Source: Heterocephalus glaber
Taxonomy: Eukaryota > Chordata > Mammalia > Rodentia > Bathyergidae
Assembly (NCBI RefSeq): GCF_000247695.1
Contig: NW_004624843.1
Coordinates: 1,999,890 to 2,063,889, forward strand
Direction of reading: 5' to 3'
DNA: 64,000 bases
This document shows, one piece after another, positions 11,700 through 21,289 of the stretch; the first letter of the stretch is position 1, and every line of letters starts with the position of its first letter. Under the pieces are notes generated by a model. That model saw only the letters and a program-made list of their open reading frames with translations, was not told the origin of the DNA and did not search any database. A program made the position numbers and the translations under genes.

Positions 11700-11960
11700 A
11701 TTAACATATATATGTCCATCAAGAGATGAATGGTAAGGAAAATGTGGTATTTACATATAAAAGAGGACAACTCTGTTGGTTTGTAGCATTTGTAGGTAAA
11801 TGGATGCAATTTGGGACCATAATGTTAAGTGGAATGAGTCAGACACACAAGCTTAAGTATCATGTGGTTTCTCTTACATGATAAAGTCAAATTATATAGA
11901 TAAAAATAAAGGGCAAAACAAAAGCTAGATAAACAGGAAGTATGGAGAAGTTCAAATAAT
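11700..11960 (+). repeat. L1 fragment, end of ORF2 region
   Basis: The string 'gtccatcaagagatgaatggtaaggaaaatgtgg' followed by 'gtaaatggatgcaatttgggacc' and 'gttaagtggaatgagtcagac' is the classic sequence at the end of L1 ORF2 and start of the 3' UTR, in sense. Confidence 0.75.
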
Positions 11961-12224
11961 TCCCCAAATTACCTATTCCATTGCTTCAAAATATTTTAAT
12001 ATATATCTTTTGTTTTATTTATACTTTATACATTTTAACTGAAATTTTTTGACTCTCTTGTTAACTATACTTAGCTTAAAGTGCAAACATGTACAACTAT
12101 ATGAAAATATTTTCTTCTTTTATATCCTTTTCTATGGGCTTTTTTCTATTTTAGGATGTTTTATTTTTAGTTTTTTACTCTTCAGACTTTTTTGCTAAAA
12201 GCTAAGACACACGCACACATTAGC

Positions 12225-12835
12225 TGAGGCCTACCGTATGGTTCCCCCTTGACGAATCTGCGGCCGTCTTTAGTCATAAAGCCCCAGTTTGCCCGTGTAA
12301 CCCCGGTTGGTTTTCCCCACACAGTTCCCAAACATAATATAAATACACAGAGCCATTAGAATAGTATGTGGAGCTTTATAACTGGATCCTGGCACCAGTA
12401 CCTGACTCCTTGATATTAGTTTGCTATAAACCAGGTCTATTGCAGCTTGGATAAAGTCACTTTTGTCCTGATCTCTTTATTAGCCCCTGTCTTCTGACCC
12501 AATTTCAGGGATTCGCCTAGTCCGGCTGCTACCCAGGACCATGCTTCTGTCAGTGAGTCCCTCATCGGCTCTCCGTGCCATCCTGGAGCTGTCTGCCTCT
12601 CTTCTTTCGTCTCACAGCACCTTGGAACAGCTCATCTGGAACAACTATGCAGGACCGGAATCATCCACGCTATCTTGTCCTACTGGAAGGTCTCTGGGGG
12701 CAATGCCATGCATGGAGCTGTCACCTTGCCTTCTGGAATACTTCCTAAAGACAAGCCTGATGGTTAACCATGTTTTTAATAAATAGAAAGTGTACACTCT
12801 AAGACGCAGTGGTGTCTCAGCTCTCAAACTCAATT
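12225..12835. mobile_element. Unclassified LTR-like or mobile segment
   Basis: This patch is more CpG-bearing than its AT-rich surroundings ('gacgaatctgcggccg', 'cccgtgtaaccccgg') and ends near 'ttaataaatagaaagtg', a possible polyadenylation signal at about 12777. Composition and layout suggest a younger insertion, perhaps an LTR or retroviral piece. I could not establish terminal TG/CA or a target-site duplication, so the class and edges are uncertain. An open frame at 12541-12786 has no recognisable domain. Confidence 0.3.
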
Positions 12836-13261
12836 GTCTCCATGTTTCTGGTCACAAACTGAACTGGACAAGAACTGCAGTGTATTTCTCCATAAGATCA
12901 ACACTGACCCTAACCATTGAGTTTGATTTGATTCTCATTCAACTTGGTTTGTGACTAGAATCTTGGAAAGAATCAAGTTCATGAACCGAGATAGCACTGT
13001 AATGATAAAAGTATATGTACTAATAACAGTATATGCAGTAATAAAAGTTTAATAATAAAAGTATATAAAAGTGAATACACAAACCATGAGCATAGTCATT
13101 ATCATTATCAAATATTATGTACTATACATAATCATATGTGCTACACTTTTATACAAATGGTAGGACAGTAGGTTTACCCAAGCATTGCCACAAACACAGG
13201 TATAATATTGTGCTCAGATGTTGGTGGTTAGACTGAGGTAGACGGTGAGTTCATTTTCTGA

Positions 13262-16200
13262 TGTTGTTATCAGCTTTATTGAAATGGAATTGACATACCA
13301 TAAAATTCACCCTTTTTAGTTGTACAATCCAGTGTGTTTTAGTATATTCCCAGGTTGTGTAACCGTCATCACCATCTATTTTTAGATAAAGAAGAAAAAG
13401 AAAACATGTATCCATTATCAGTCAATTGCATTCACCCTTTCTTTCCCTCAACACCCCAATTCAACCCTAGGCAATCACTATTTTATTTCTCAGCTGTACA
13501 GACTCGCCAATTCTGAACACTTCATAAAAATGGAATTATACAACATGTGATGTTTTGTGTGTGGCTTTTTTCTTTTAATATGATGTTTTCAATGTTCATT
13601 CATTTTGCAATTTCTATCAATATTTCTTTATGAAAATTTACCACATTTTACTTACCTTTTCATCATTTGATGAGATTTGACTTGTGTCTACTTTTTGGCT
13701 TTTACGAACACTGAGTTGTTCTACACATTTATATACCAGTTTTTGTGGGACATATATTTTCATTCTCTTGGGTGTATATCTAAGAGCGGAATGGCTGTGT
13801 CATGTGGTAATTCTATGACTAAACAGTTGAGGAATTTTCAAATTGTTTTCCAAAATGTCTGCACTGCTTTTCATTCCAAGCAAAAATGTATGAGAGTTCC
13901 AATTTCTCTACATCACTTATTGTCTTTTTGATTATAGCCACTCTAGCAGGTGTGAAATGGTATGACATCGTGGTTTAAATTTATATCTCCCTAATGACTA
14001 ATGACATAGAGCATCTTGTGCATGTGGTTTTTGGACATTTATATATCCTTTTCTCCTGAGAAAATGTCTACGCAACATTTTGTTCATCTTTAAATCAGGT
14101 TATTTATTATTTAACTATGAGTTCTTATATATTCTGGATACATCTAAAAGGACCTTATTAGATATACAATTTGCAAATCTTTCCTTCTTTTCTATGGCTT
14201 GTCTTTTCACATTCTTTACATTATCCTTTGAAGGACAAAAGTTCCTAGTTTTGATATGGTCTGATTTATTTATTTCCTATTCTGTTACTTGAGTTTTTGT
14301 CATTTTATCTATGAAATCATTGTTCAGCCCAAGGTTATGAAGAATGACTTTTATGTTTTTCTCTAAAAATTTCATAGTTTTAGCTTATATTTATATCTGT
14401 GATAAATTTGAGTTAATTTTTGTGTATGGTATGAGGCAAGGGTTTAACTTTATTCTTTTTCATGTGACTATTGAGCAGTTCCAGCATCATTTGTTGAAAA
14501 AAACTTCTCCCATGGAATGTTATTATGAACTTAAGCAAAAATCAGTTGACCAGAGACATGGGAATTAATTTCTGGACTCTCAATTCTGTGTCATTGATCT
14601 TCATATCTACACTTTTTCTGGTATTGTATGTCTCAATTAGTGTAGTTTTGCAGACTTTTAGAGAGGAACTGTGAATGCTCCACCTTTATTCTTTCAAGAT
14701 TGTTTTGGCTATTCAGGATCGCTTAACATTCCATATGTATTTGAATATTGGCTTTTCTATTTCTATAAAGAAGTCAACTGAAACTTAAATAGGAATTATG
14801 TTGAATTTGTAAATTAGTTTAATATCATCAATGTAATATTAAATTTTTTAGTCCATGAATGTGGGATATCTTTCCATTTATTTAGGTCTCCTTTAATTTT
14901 TAAACAATGTTTTACAGCATTTAGTTACATTTTTCACTTTTTTGTTATGTTTATGCCTAGATATTTTATCCTTTTTGATGCCATTGCAAAGGTCATTATT
15001 TTCTTAATTTTGTTTTCAAAATGTTCACAGATTGTACATAGAAATATAATTGCTTTTGGTACATTGATTTTTGAATTTTACAATATTTATTCTTTTTTTT
15101 CCAGTATTGGGGATTGAACCTGGGGCTAGGCAAGTGCTGTACTTCTGAGCCACATCCCCAGCCCTATTTGTTAGTTCTAATTGTTTTAAAATGCATTAGG
15201 TAGGATTGCTTTATACACAAGCTCACATCATCTATACATTTATATAGTTACTCCTTCCTTTATAGTCTGAATGTCTTTTTCTTCCTAGTTTCTTGTGTAA
15301 CACCCCTTGCTCAAACAACCAGTACACTGTTAAATAAAAGTGCTAAAAACAGACATCTTTATCGTTTTCTTGTTCTCAGGGGAAAAGCATTAAATCAACA
15401 TTAAATGTGCTATGAACTGTGAGATTCTCATAGAGTGGCTCTATCAGGTTGAGGAAGTCCTTTACTATTCCTAGTTTGCTGAATGTTTTTATTATAAGAA
15501 AGTGTTGGATTTTTGCCAAAACTTTTTTCACATGATTTTGTGTTTTATTCTATTTGTGTATCATATCACATTTCCTAGAATAACTCCCACATGCTTATGT
15601 TGTATGAACTTTTTTATTTGCAGTTGGATTCAATTTGTGAGTATTTTGTCAAGGATTTTGATGTTTGTATTCATAAAGTATATTGGTCTGTAGTACTTTT
15701 TCTTTGTGATGCCTTTTTAAAATTTCAAAATCATTGTAAGACTGTCATAAAATGATTTGGAAAGTTTTCTCTCCTCTTTTTTTTTTGAAAAGTTTGATAA
15801 CAGTTTTTCCTTGAATTGATAGAATTTACTAGTGAAACAGTTTGGCCTAGGATTTTCTTTGTGCAAAAAGTTTTAGTCACCAGTGTAATATTTTTACTTG
15901 TTATAGATCTACTTAAATTTTTTGTTTTCTTCTTGAGTCATCTTTAATAATTTGTGTCTTTCTTCTAACTAGTTTGTTGGCATAGTTGTTTATAACATTT
16001 TTTAACGTCAGTGGTGATGCATTCTCTTGCATTCCTTAGTGTTTTTTCTTCTTGGTTAGTGTAATTAAAGCTTGTTAATTTTGTTGATTGTTTCAAAGAA
16101 TCAATTTTTGGTTCTCGTGATTTCCTCTATTGTTTTGGTATTTCTTGTTTTATTTAATCTCATTCTAGTCACCATTATTTCCTCTCTTTTGCATGTGTTG

Positions 16201-17065
16201 GTTGTACTTTTCCTAGTTTCTTAAAGTAAAAGTTTATGTTATTGATTTGAGATCTTTCTTTTTTTAAATGTAGCTATTTATAGCTATAATTTTCTCATTG
16301 GCCACTGCTTTTAGTTTATCCTATACCTTTTAGTATGTTGTATTTTTGTTTCCACTCATTTCAAAATATTTTCTACTTTCTCTAGTGATTTTTTCCACGT
16401 ATTGATGATTTAGAAATAATATTAATTTCACAAATTTGTGAATTCCTTAAATTTCCTTCTGTTATTGACTTCTGATTTAATTTCATTGTGATTTGAAAAT
16501 ATACTTTATATTATTTCAATCCTTTTAAATTTATTGAGACTTGTTCTATGGTCTGTCATGATTTAGCTGGAGAATTTTCTATGTGTACTTGAGAAGAATG
16601 CTTATTCTATTGTTGTTGGGTAGAATGTTCTATAGAATTTTGTTAGATCTAGTTGGTTTATAGCATTGTTCCCTATTTTCTTGTGACTCTTCTATCTAGC
16701 TCTTCTATTAATCATTGAAAGTGTGATGTGAAAGTCTCAAAATTGTCTATTCCTCCATTCAGTTCAGTCAGTTTTTGCTTCATTTTGAAGTACTATTGTT
16801 AGGTGTGTATATGGTCATAATTTTTATCTTTTTCCTGAATTGATCCTTTATCATTTGGATCATCCACCATTATTTGAAGAAAGTTTTTTTTTGTTTTAAA
16901 ATCTATTTAGTCTGGTATAGGTATAGTAACTTCAATTCTCTTTTATTTACTATTTTCTTGGTGTATCATTTTTGGTTCTTTTACTTTCAACTTATTTGTG
17001 ACTAGCAGACAGTTCTTATCACTCCACTTTAGGTATTCCAGATACACTAAAATCATCATCATTAA
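13262..17065 (-). mobile_element. Ancient L1 (L1M-type), about 3.8 kb, antisense
   Basis: Read on the minus strand this is a LINE-1 3' UTR and most of ORF2. The 3' UTR appears at 13262-13520 ('ttattgaaatggaattgacataccataaaattcaccc'). ORF2-derived blocks follow in the expected antisense order: 'gtgaaatggtatgac...ctccctaatgactaatga' (about 13950-14000), 'tgagttcttatatattctgga' (14118), 'cagcatcatttgttgaaaa' (14482) and 'ttgatgccattgcaaagg' (14976). Every frame is riddled with stops and indels, so it is a dead fossil. An ID SINE interrupts it at about 15092-15168. No intact endonuclease or reverse transcriptase frame remains. Confidence 0.85.
15092..15168 (-). repeat. ID SINE inside the L1 fossil
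   Basis: The run 'ttttttccagtattggggattgaacctgg' through 'tgagccacatccccagccc' is an antisense ID inserted into the older L1 at 13.3-17.1 kb. Confidence 0.88.
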
Positions 17066-17693
17066 TTTCTTTTCTGATTAGCTACCACTGATGAGCCTCC
17101 CCTCTTTTCTGAGGTTCTGAATTGTTATATAAGTACACCATCATAAAAATGAAAGCCAGGTGAGGAGTATTTTGTAGGCTGCAATATTGCTTAGAGCCAT
17201 ATACATTTAAAAATTTTTTGGAAATGGTAACGTCAAATCAAGATGCATCTGATGCTTATCCAAGTGCTGGTACTTTTTCCCTGATAATTTGGAACATTAT
17301 TATTACATTGTGATATTATTATCTGATTTGAATGCTGGTCTAGAAATCTAGGGTCTTCCTTGTTACAGCTGAGCATCAAGTGCAGTTGTGAATTCTTGCC
17401 TCATGCCTGGGATCCCACCTTATCCTCCCTCTCCTTGCCTGCTTCTGGAAAGGAAATAGTGTGTAACAAGAGGAGTGCTGGAATGTTCTGGTCAGCAGCT
17501 GACTTTTATATCACTGTTCCTCTATTTTCTGAGACAAAAGAGATTAAATTAAAACTGGACCGGAGCCATTTCTGGTCTGCAGGGTTGAACTGTTTTTGGT
17601 CTTTGTAAATCCAAAAGATTTCACAGGATTCTCCCATTTGTATCCTCCCTGCCCCCATCCTGACCTTTACACCTTCCCAACATTAGGGAAAGG

Positions 17694-17701
17694 CAGGAAG
17701 T
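17694..17701 (+). promoter_or_regulatory. ETS-type motif upstream of CCL20
   Basis: CAGGAAGT is a good ETS-family core about 210 bp before the CCL20 start codon. Epithelial ETS factors (ESE-1/ELF3) are reported to act on the human CCL20 promoter, but I cannot confirm that this is the equivalent site. Confidence 0.4.
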
Positions 17702-17756
17702 TTTCCCCTGTGGGTTTTCTTTATGACAACATGATAGGGCTAGTTGATCAACCCTA

Positions 17757-17767
17757 GGGAAAACCCC
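17757..17767 (+). promoter_or_regulatory. NF-kappaB site of the CCL20 promoter
   Basis: GGGAAAACCCC is a near-palindromic kappaB motif, 42 bp upstream of the TATA box and about 150 bp upstream of the start codon. The human CCL20 promoter has a functional kappaB element at about -93/-82, and the spacing here fits that if transcription starts near 17845. It would explain induction by IL-1, TNF and TLR signals. Confidence 0.85.
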
Positions 17768-17809
17768 GAGTGAGAACACGCCTTCTTGTGTACATTTCCA
17801 AAATTTTGC

Positions 17810-17815
17810 TATAAG
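17810..17815 (+). promoter_or_regulatory. TATA box of CCL20
   Basis: TATAAG within 'ttttgctataagtagagcc' sits about 95 bp before the first in-frame ATG. This places transcription start near 17840-17850 and gives a 5' UTR of roughly 60 nt, matching the short leader known for CCL20. Confidence 0.8.
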
Positions 17816-17905
17816 TAGAGCCATCTTGCATTGCTCTCAGAGCAGGACAGTACTGGCAAGGCACTGGGTACCCAGTACTGACCAGACCTGTTCTTTGAGC
17901 TGAAA

Positions 17906-17984
17906 ATGATGTGCAGTAGCAAGACTTTGTTCCTGGCTGCTTTGATGTCAGTGCTGCTACTCCACCTCAGCAGCAAGTCAGAAG
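17906..17984 (+). CDS. CCL20: CCL20 coding exon 1 (signal peptide)
   Basis: This exon encodes the signal peptide up to Glu25 plus the first base of the next codon. Two consecutive ATGs (17906 and 17909) are both in frame. The second aligns with the human start ([16 protein letters not shown]). The donor is 'gaag|gtaagt', a near-perfect 5' splice site. Intron 1 is about 1.14 kb. Confidence 0.95.
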
Positions 17985-20621
17985 GTAAGTGCTGTCCTTT
18001 CTTCAAGCACAGGAGGCAGAACTGTTTTTCTTTTCCTCTAAACCTTGGGGTCTTGTGGGGGTCCTTAAGGGACCGAAGCCTTTTAGGAAGTATCCAAGAG
18101 GGAGTCACGAAGGCTGTCAGCTCTTTCAGGAATGGAGGAGAGCAGGGTTCCTGCTGCCAAGCAGTCTTCCTCTGTGCTGTCAGTCTCAGCAGATCTGGGG
18201 AGCGGTGGGCTTCCAGAGGCCCTTGAACTTCAGGACAAGGGCAAAGTGCCAATTCCAGGAGTAATGTAAATTGTGTGACTTTACCAGTACATAAGGTCCT
18301 GAAATGTAGGAAACACTTCTATTTCCTTAACCTTTTCACTTCCCAACTAAATAATGTCCTTTAGAAACAGATTTTGGCACCTGACCTCAATATCCCTACA
18401 GGCCTCGAGGATATGGCCTGTCAATTTTGAGCTAACATTTATTCCTTGGCTTAAGGCAGGTTATAGTTTAACTCAGGGTAGTGTCCAAGTATTGCTTTAT
18501 TACTAAGGAAACATTACTTTTAGCAACAGGTGCATGCTTGAAAAGGCACATGTTGAGCTTCATGAACATAATTTAGAATTACTATTAAATGATATTACAA
18601 TTGCAAAGTACATTAGCTGTAGCTCCTAAAAAATCAGATTTTCCTTTGTAATCCTACTTTTCAATATTCTGTAAGATAACAGATTAAAACCTGCCAATTT
18701 ACTAATTTTTAGAATTTAGAAGCTTTATCTATGGTGTTCTTTTTTTTTTTTTTTTTCCCGAGTGGCATGAGGGAGAAGTGCCCATATTCTCAAGTGATTA
18801 TAGTGAAGTGAAATATAATATTGTCAATTTGCATTTCTTACTAAAGATATTGTATCACTGAGAAGCAAGGATTTTTAATACTGTGTTGTTGAGCCAAAAC
18901 TTCCCAGCACACCATTTTTTTAAAAAAAGAATTGGCAACTATGTTGAATTTGATCTCAAAGACCAAGACGGGTTTCAAAGAAATTAAAACTCTTCCATGA
19001 AACAGATTATTTAGCATATAAGCCAGAGTTGTTAGCTTCTTCATAGATTGATATAGTTTCACAATACCAACCACAGGAGAAGTTCATTCCTGGGACTCAA
19101 TACCTTTCTTTTCTCTTTTAGCAGCAAGCAGCTTTGACTGTTGCCTCAAATATACACAACATGTAATTCCCACCAGTTTTATTGTGGGCTTCACACAGCA
19201 GCTGGCCAATGAAGCTTGTGACATCAATGCTATCATGTAAGTTATTAGTTAAATACATGGGAATTTTAGGTATAATTGTTTTGGAGTGTCATTCAGAAAT
19301 ACATATGAAGTTAGAAAGTTTGAGTAGTAAATATCTACTTTACAGTCACTTTAAATAACACTGAAATACTCAAAAGCTTAATTGAAAACAGAAAGACAGT
19401 AAGAATGGAAATCACTTTCTAAGGTAATCTTACAGGCTATTAAATACTTTCTCAGGAATATATGGAAGACATGTTTTGAAATGAGCATCTTTTATCAAAA
19501 ATGATTGGGGTTGTAAGGAAAATCTCAGGGTAATTATACTGTCACATGCAATATTCCTGACTCATATGGAGTACTATATTTTACAATGATATAAGTTATT
19601 GATCATATATATATATATATTTCTTATAAACTGCAACTGCAATAGCAGCAACAAAATTAAATAACACTTCTGGGATTTTATCTTTTCACTACTGTAAAAT
19701 CATTTGTTACACTGCAGATAAAGTCAAGGAAAATCACCTTCATTTCTTGTGTCAAGATTTATCTTAAACATCCTTTGAGTTTTACCTCATTAGATGAAAT
19801 GTTTAGCATGTAGAGCAATCAACTGGAATGTGAAATTTCCATTGGGTATTCTGTGAAAAAGCGTTTAAAACTTGTTAAACACAAATCATTTTTTCTGATC
19901 TTTCAGCTTTCACACAAAAAGAAGATTATCTGTGTGTGCAAACCCGAAGCAGAACTGGGTGAAGAAGGCTGTGCGCATTCTCAGGTATGGATCTCTGACT
20001 GGCATAGAAAGGCAAGTGCTCAGAGCAGGGTTCACAGGCTCACTGGGACTGTTCAGCCTCCGTGCCGAGGAACTTTTAAAGCCAACATTTGGGTTGCACC
20101 ATAAAAACAGAATGTATTTTTCTACTTACAGATTACCATTATCTCATTTCATTCATTTTTTTTTTCTAGGATGTATTAGCTTCCTCTATACATTTGCTAG
20201 TCACAAGTTGCTTGCTTCTTGTTGCAGAAATGATTCCTATAGGAGTACCTGAAATTTAGTTGTGTGTTAAAAACTGAAAAATAAACATTAAAGAGATGAG
20301 TGGTTTTGAGTTACACTGATGGTAAGAGTAACATTTTATCAGTAGATAGCGTCTGACATCAATGTGCCATAGATGGAGTCGGAAACACAACGCAAGTGCT
20401 CCTATCCTGTTTCTGCAATCGGTTTAGTTAACCTGGGGAAAGCTCATCCTTTCTCACCGCAATCTCCTCGTGGACTCTGAGTTGTTTTTCATTTTGAGAT
20501 GAGGCTAAGGGCCTGGGGAGCAACCCTTTGGTACCAAAGCCATTCCCATAGCCACTAACCATGTTTGGGCTTACAATTTTCTTCCTTTTCTCTTTACAGC
20601 AAAAAAGTCAAGAAGATGTAA
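17906..20621 (+). CDS. CCL20: C-C motif chemokine 20 (MIP-3alpha/LARC), complete, four exons
   Basis: A secreted CC chemokine and the ligand of CCR6. It attracts immature dendritic cells, Th17 cells and B cells to epithelia and also has antimicrobial activity (family knowledge). The coding exons are 17906-17984, 19122-19236, 19907-19984 and 20600-20621, all with GT-AG introns. The product is 96 residues from the second of two adjacent ATGs (17909), equal to human CCL20, or 97 from the first (17906). Residues 1-26 are a signal peptide with the hydrophobic stretch [12 protein letters not shown]. The mature protein has adjacent cysteines 32-33 (FDCCLKYT) plus Cys58 ([10 protein letters not shown]) and Cys74 ([10 protein letters not shown]), the four cysteines of the CC fold. 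The C terminus is strongly basic (KKVKKM), as in family members. No frameshift or stop interrupts it, so the gene looks functional. Upstream kappaB and TATA elements indicate inducible transcription. Confidence 0.97.
19122..19236 (+). CDS. CCL20: CCL20 coding exon 2 (CC motif and core)
   Basis: This exon encodes the end of the signal peptide, the N terminus of the mature protein (ASSFDCC), the beta-sheet core and Cys58. The acceptor is 'ttttagcag', a tandem NAGNAG. Use of the first AG gives two alanines before SSFDCC and use of the second AG (exon from 19125) gives one. The donor is 'atcat|gtaagt'. Intron 2 is 670 bp. Confidence 0.96.
19907..19984 (+). CDS. CCL20: CCL20 coding exon 3
   Basis: The acceptor 'gatctttcag|C' completes an Ile codon. 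The exon encodes [17 protein letters not shown] and the start of the C-terminal helix, including the fourth conserved cysteine (Cys74). The donor is 'ctcag|gtatgg'. Intron 3 is 615 bp. Confidence 0.96.
20600..20621 (+). CDS. CCL20: CCL20 coding exon 4 (C-terminal tail)
   Basis: After the acceptor 'ctttacag', 22 coding bases complete a Ser codon and encode KKVKKM and TAA. The very short terminal coding segment followed by the 3' UTR matches the human gene structure. Confidence 0.95.
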
Positions 20622-20916
20622 AAACATATGCTCTTTCGGAATGAAATTGGACACAGCTCAAGAACAAAAAGAACATGGCTGGCATTGGTGGTTTCATTAG
20701 CACACCATCTAGCACTCATCTGATTCTTGCCTTATTGGACTTGTCCAGTTGATGAAGTTGATTCATATTGCATCATAGTTTGCTTTGTTTAAGCATCACA
20801 TTAAAGCCAAGCTCTATTTTATGTTATTTATAGCTGTAGAATTTTTTTGTGTTTAGCTATTTATACTAATTTCTCATAAGCTATGGCTTAGTGCAAGGTA
20901 TAACATTATATTTGGG

Positions 20917-21002
20917 GGTTTGTTTTTGGTACCGGGGATTGAACTCGGGTCCTTGCACTTGCACAGCAGGTGGCTAAACCACTGAGCTAAATCTCTGGCC
21001 TT
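20917..21002 (-). repeat. ID SINE in CCL20 3' UTR, copy 1
   Basis: An antisense ID: 'ggtaccggggattgaactcg' to 'actgagctaaatctctggcc'. Near-identical target-site duplications flank it: 'ataacattatatttg' at 20900-20914 and 'ataatattatatttg' at 21003-21017. The transcript therefore carries the complement of ID RNA. Confidence 0.93.
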
Positions 21003-21063
21003 ATAATATTATATTTGGAGGAATACAATTACATTGGGTCTTCTTGCAAGTAGTAAGCTATTT

Positions 21064-21147
21064 TTTTTTTTTTTGTATTGGGGATCGAACGCAGGACCTT
21101 GTACTTGCAAGGCAGGCACGGTGCCACTGAGCTAAATCCCCAGCCCA
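21064..21147 (-). repeat. ID SINE in CCL20 3' UTR, copy 2
   Basis: An antisense ID with a T-run head and the end 'gctaaatccccagccc'. It is flanked by a perfect 13 bp target-site duplication, 'tagtaagctattt', at 21051-21063 and 21148-21160. Perfect duplications suggest it is younger than copy 1. Confidence 0.95.
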
Positions 21148-21289
21148 TAGTAAGCTATTTAAAAAAACTATTTAACTTTCCTTTGTGTATATACTTTTGT
21201 TTCCTAAATTGTTGTAATTACCTTTTAAAGGGAAAAATGATTGTAGAAGGGTAAATTCTGAAAATAAAAGAACCAAAAAGTTACTTGTT

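Larger units (their letters stand above)
20622..21285 (+). other. CCL20: CCL20 3' UTR, interrupted by two ID SINEs
   Basis: The sequence after the stop stays recognisably like the human CCL20 3' UTR: 'tttgctttgtttaagcatca', 'ttatgttatttatagctgta', and later 'aaactatttaac'. It ends at 'ctgaaaataaaagaaccaaaaag'. AATAAA at 21263-21268 is the likely polyadenylation signal, with cleavage about 15-20 nt later. A weaker ATTAAA at 20800-20805 could give a short form. AUUUA elements (about 20826-20830 and 20859-20863) are typical of unstable inflammatory mRNAs. Two antisense IDs, inserted with target-site duplications, lengthen the UTR by about 200 nt. Confidence 0.85.

Noticed and set aside
1..17600. 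SLC19A3 exons, expected upstream of CCL20
   Set aside because: No sequence resembling a thiamine transporter was seen on either strand. In human the gap is far longer than 17 kb, so it probably lies outside the window.
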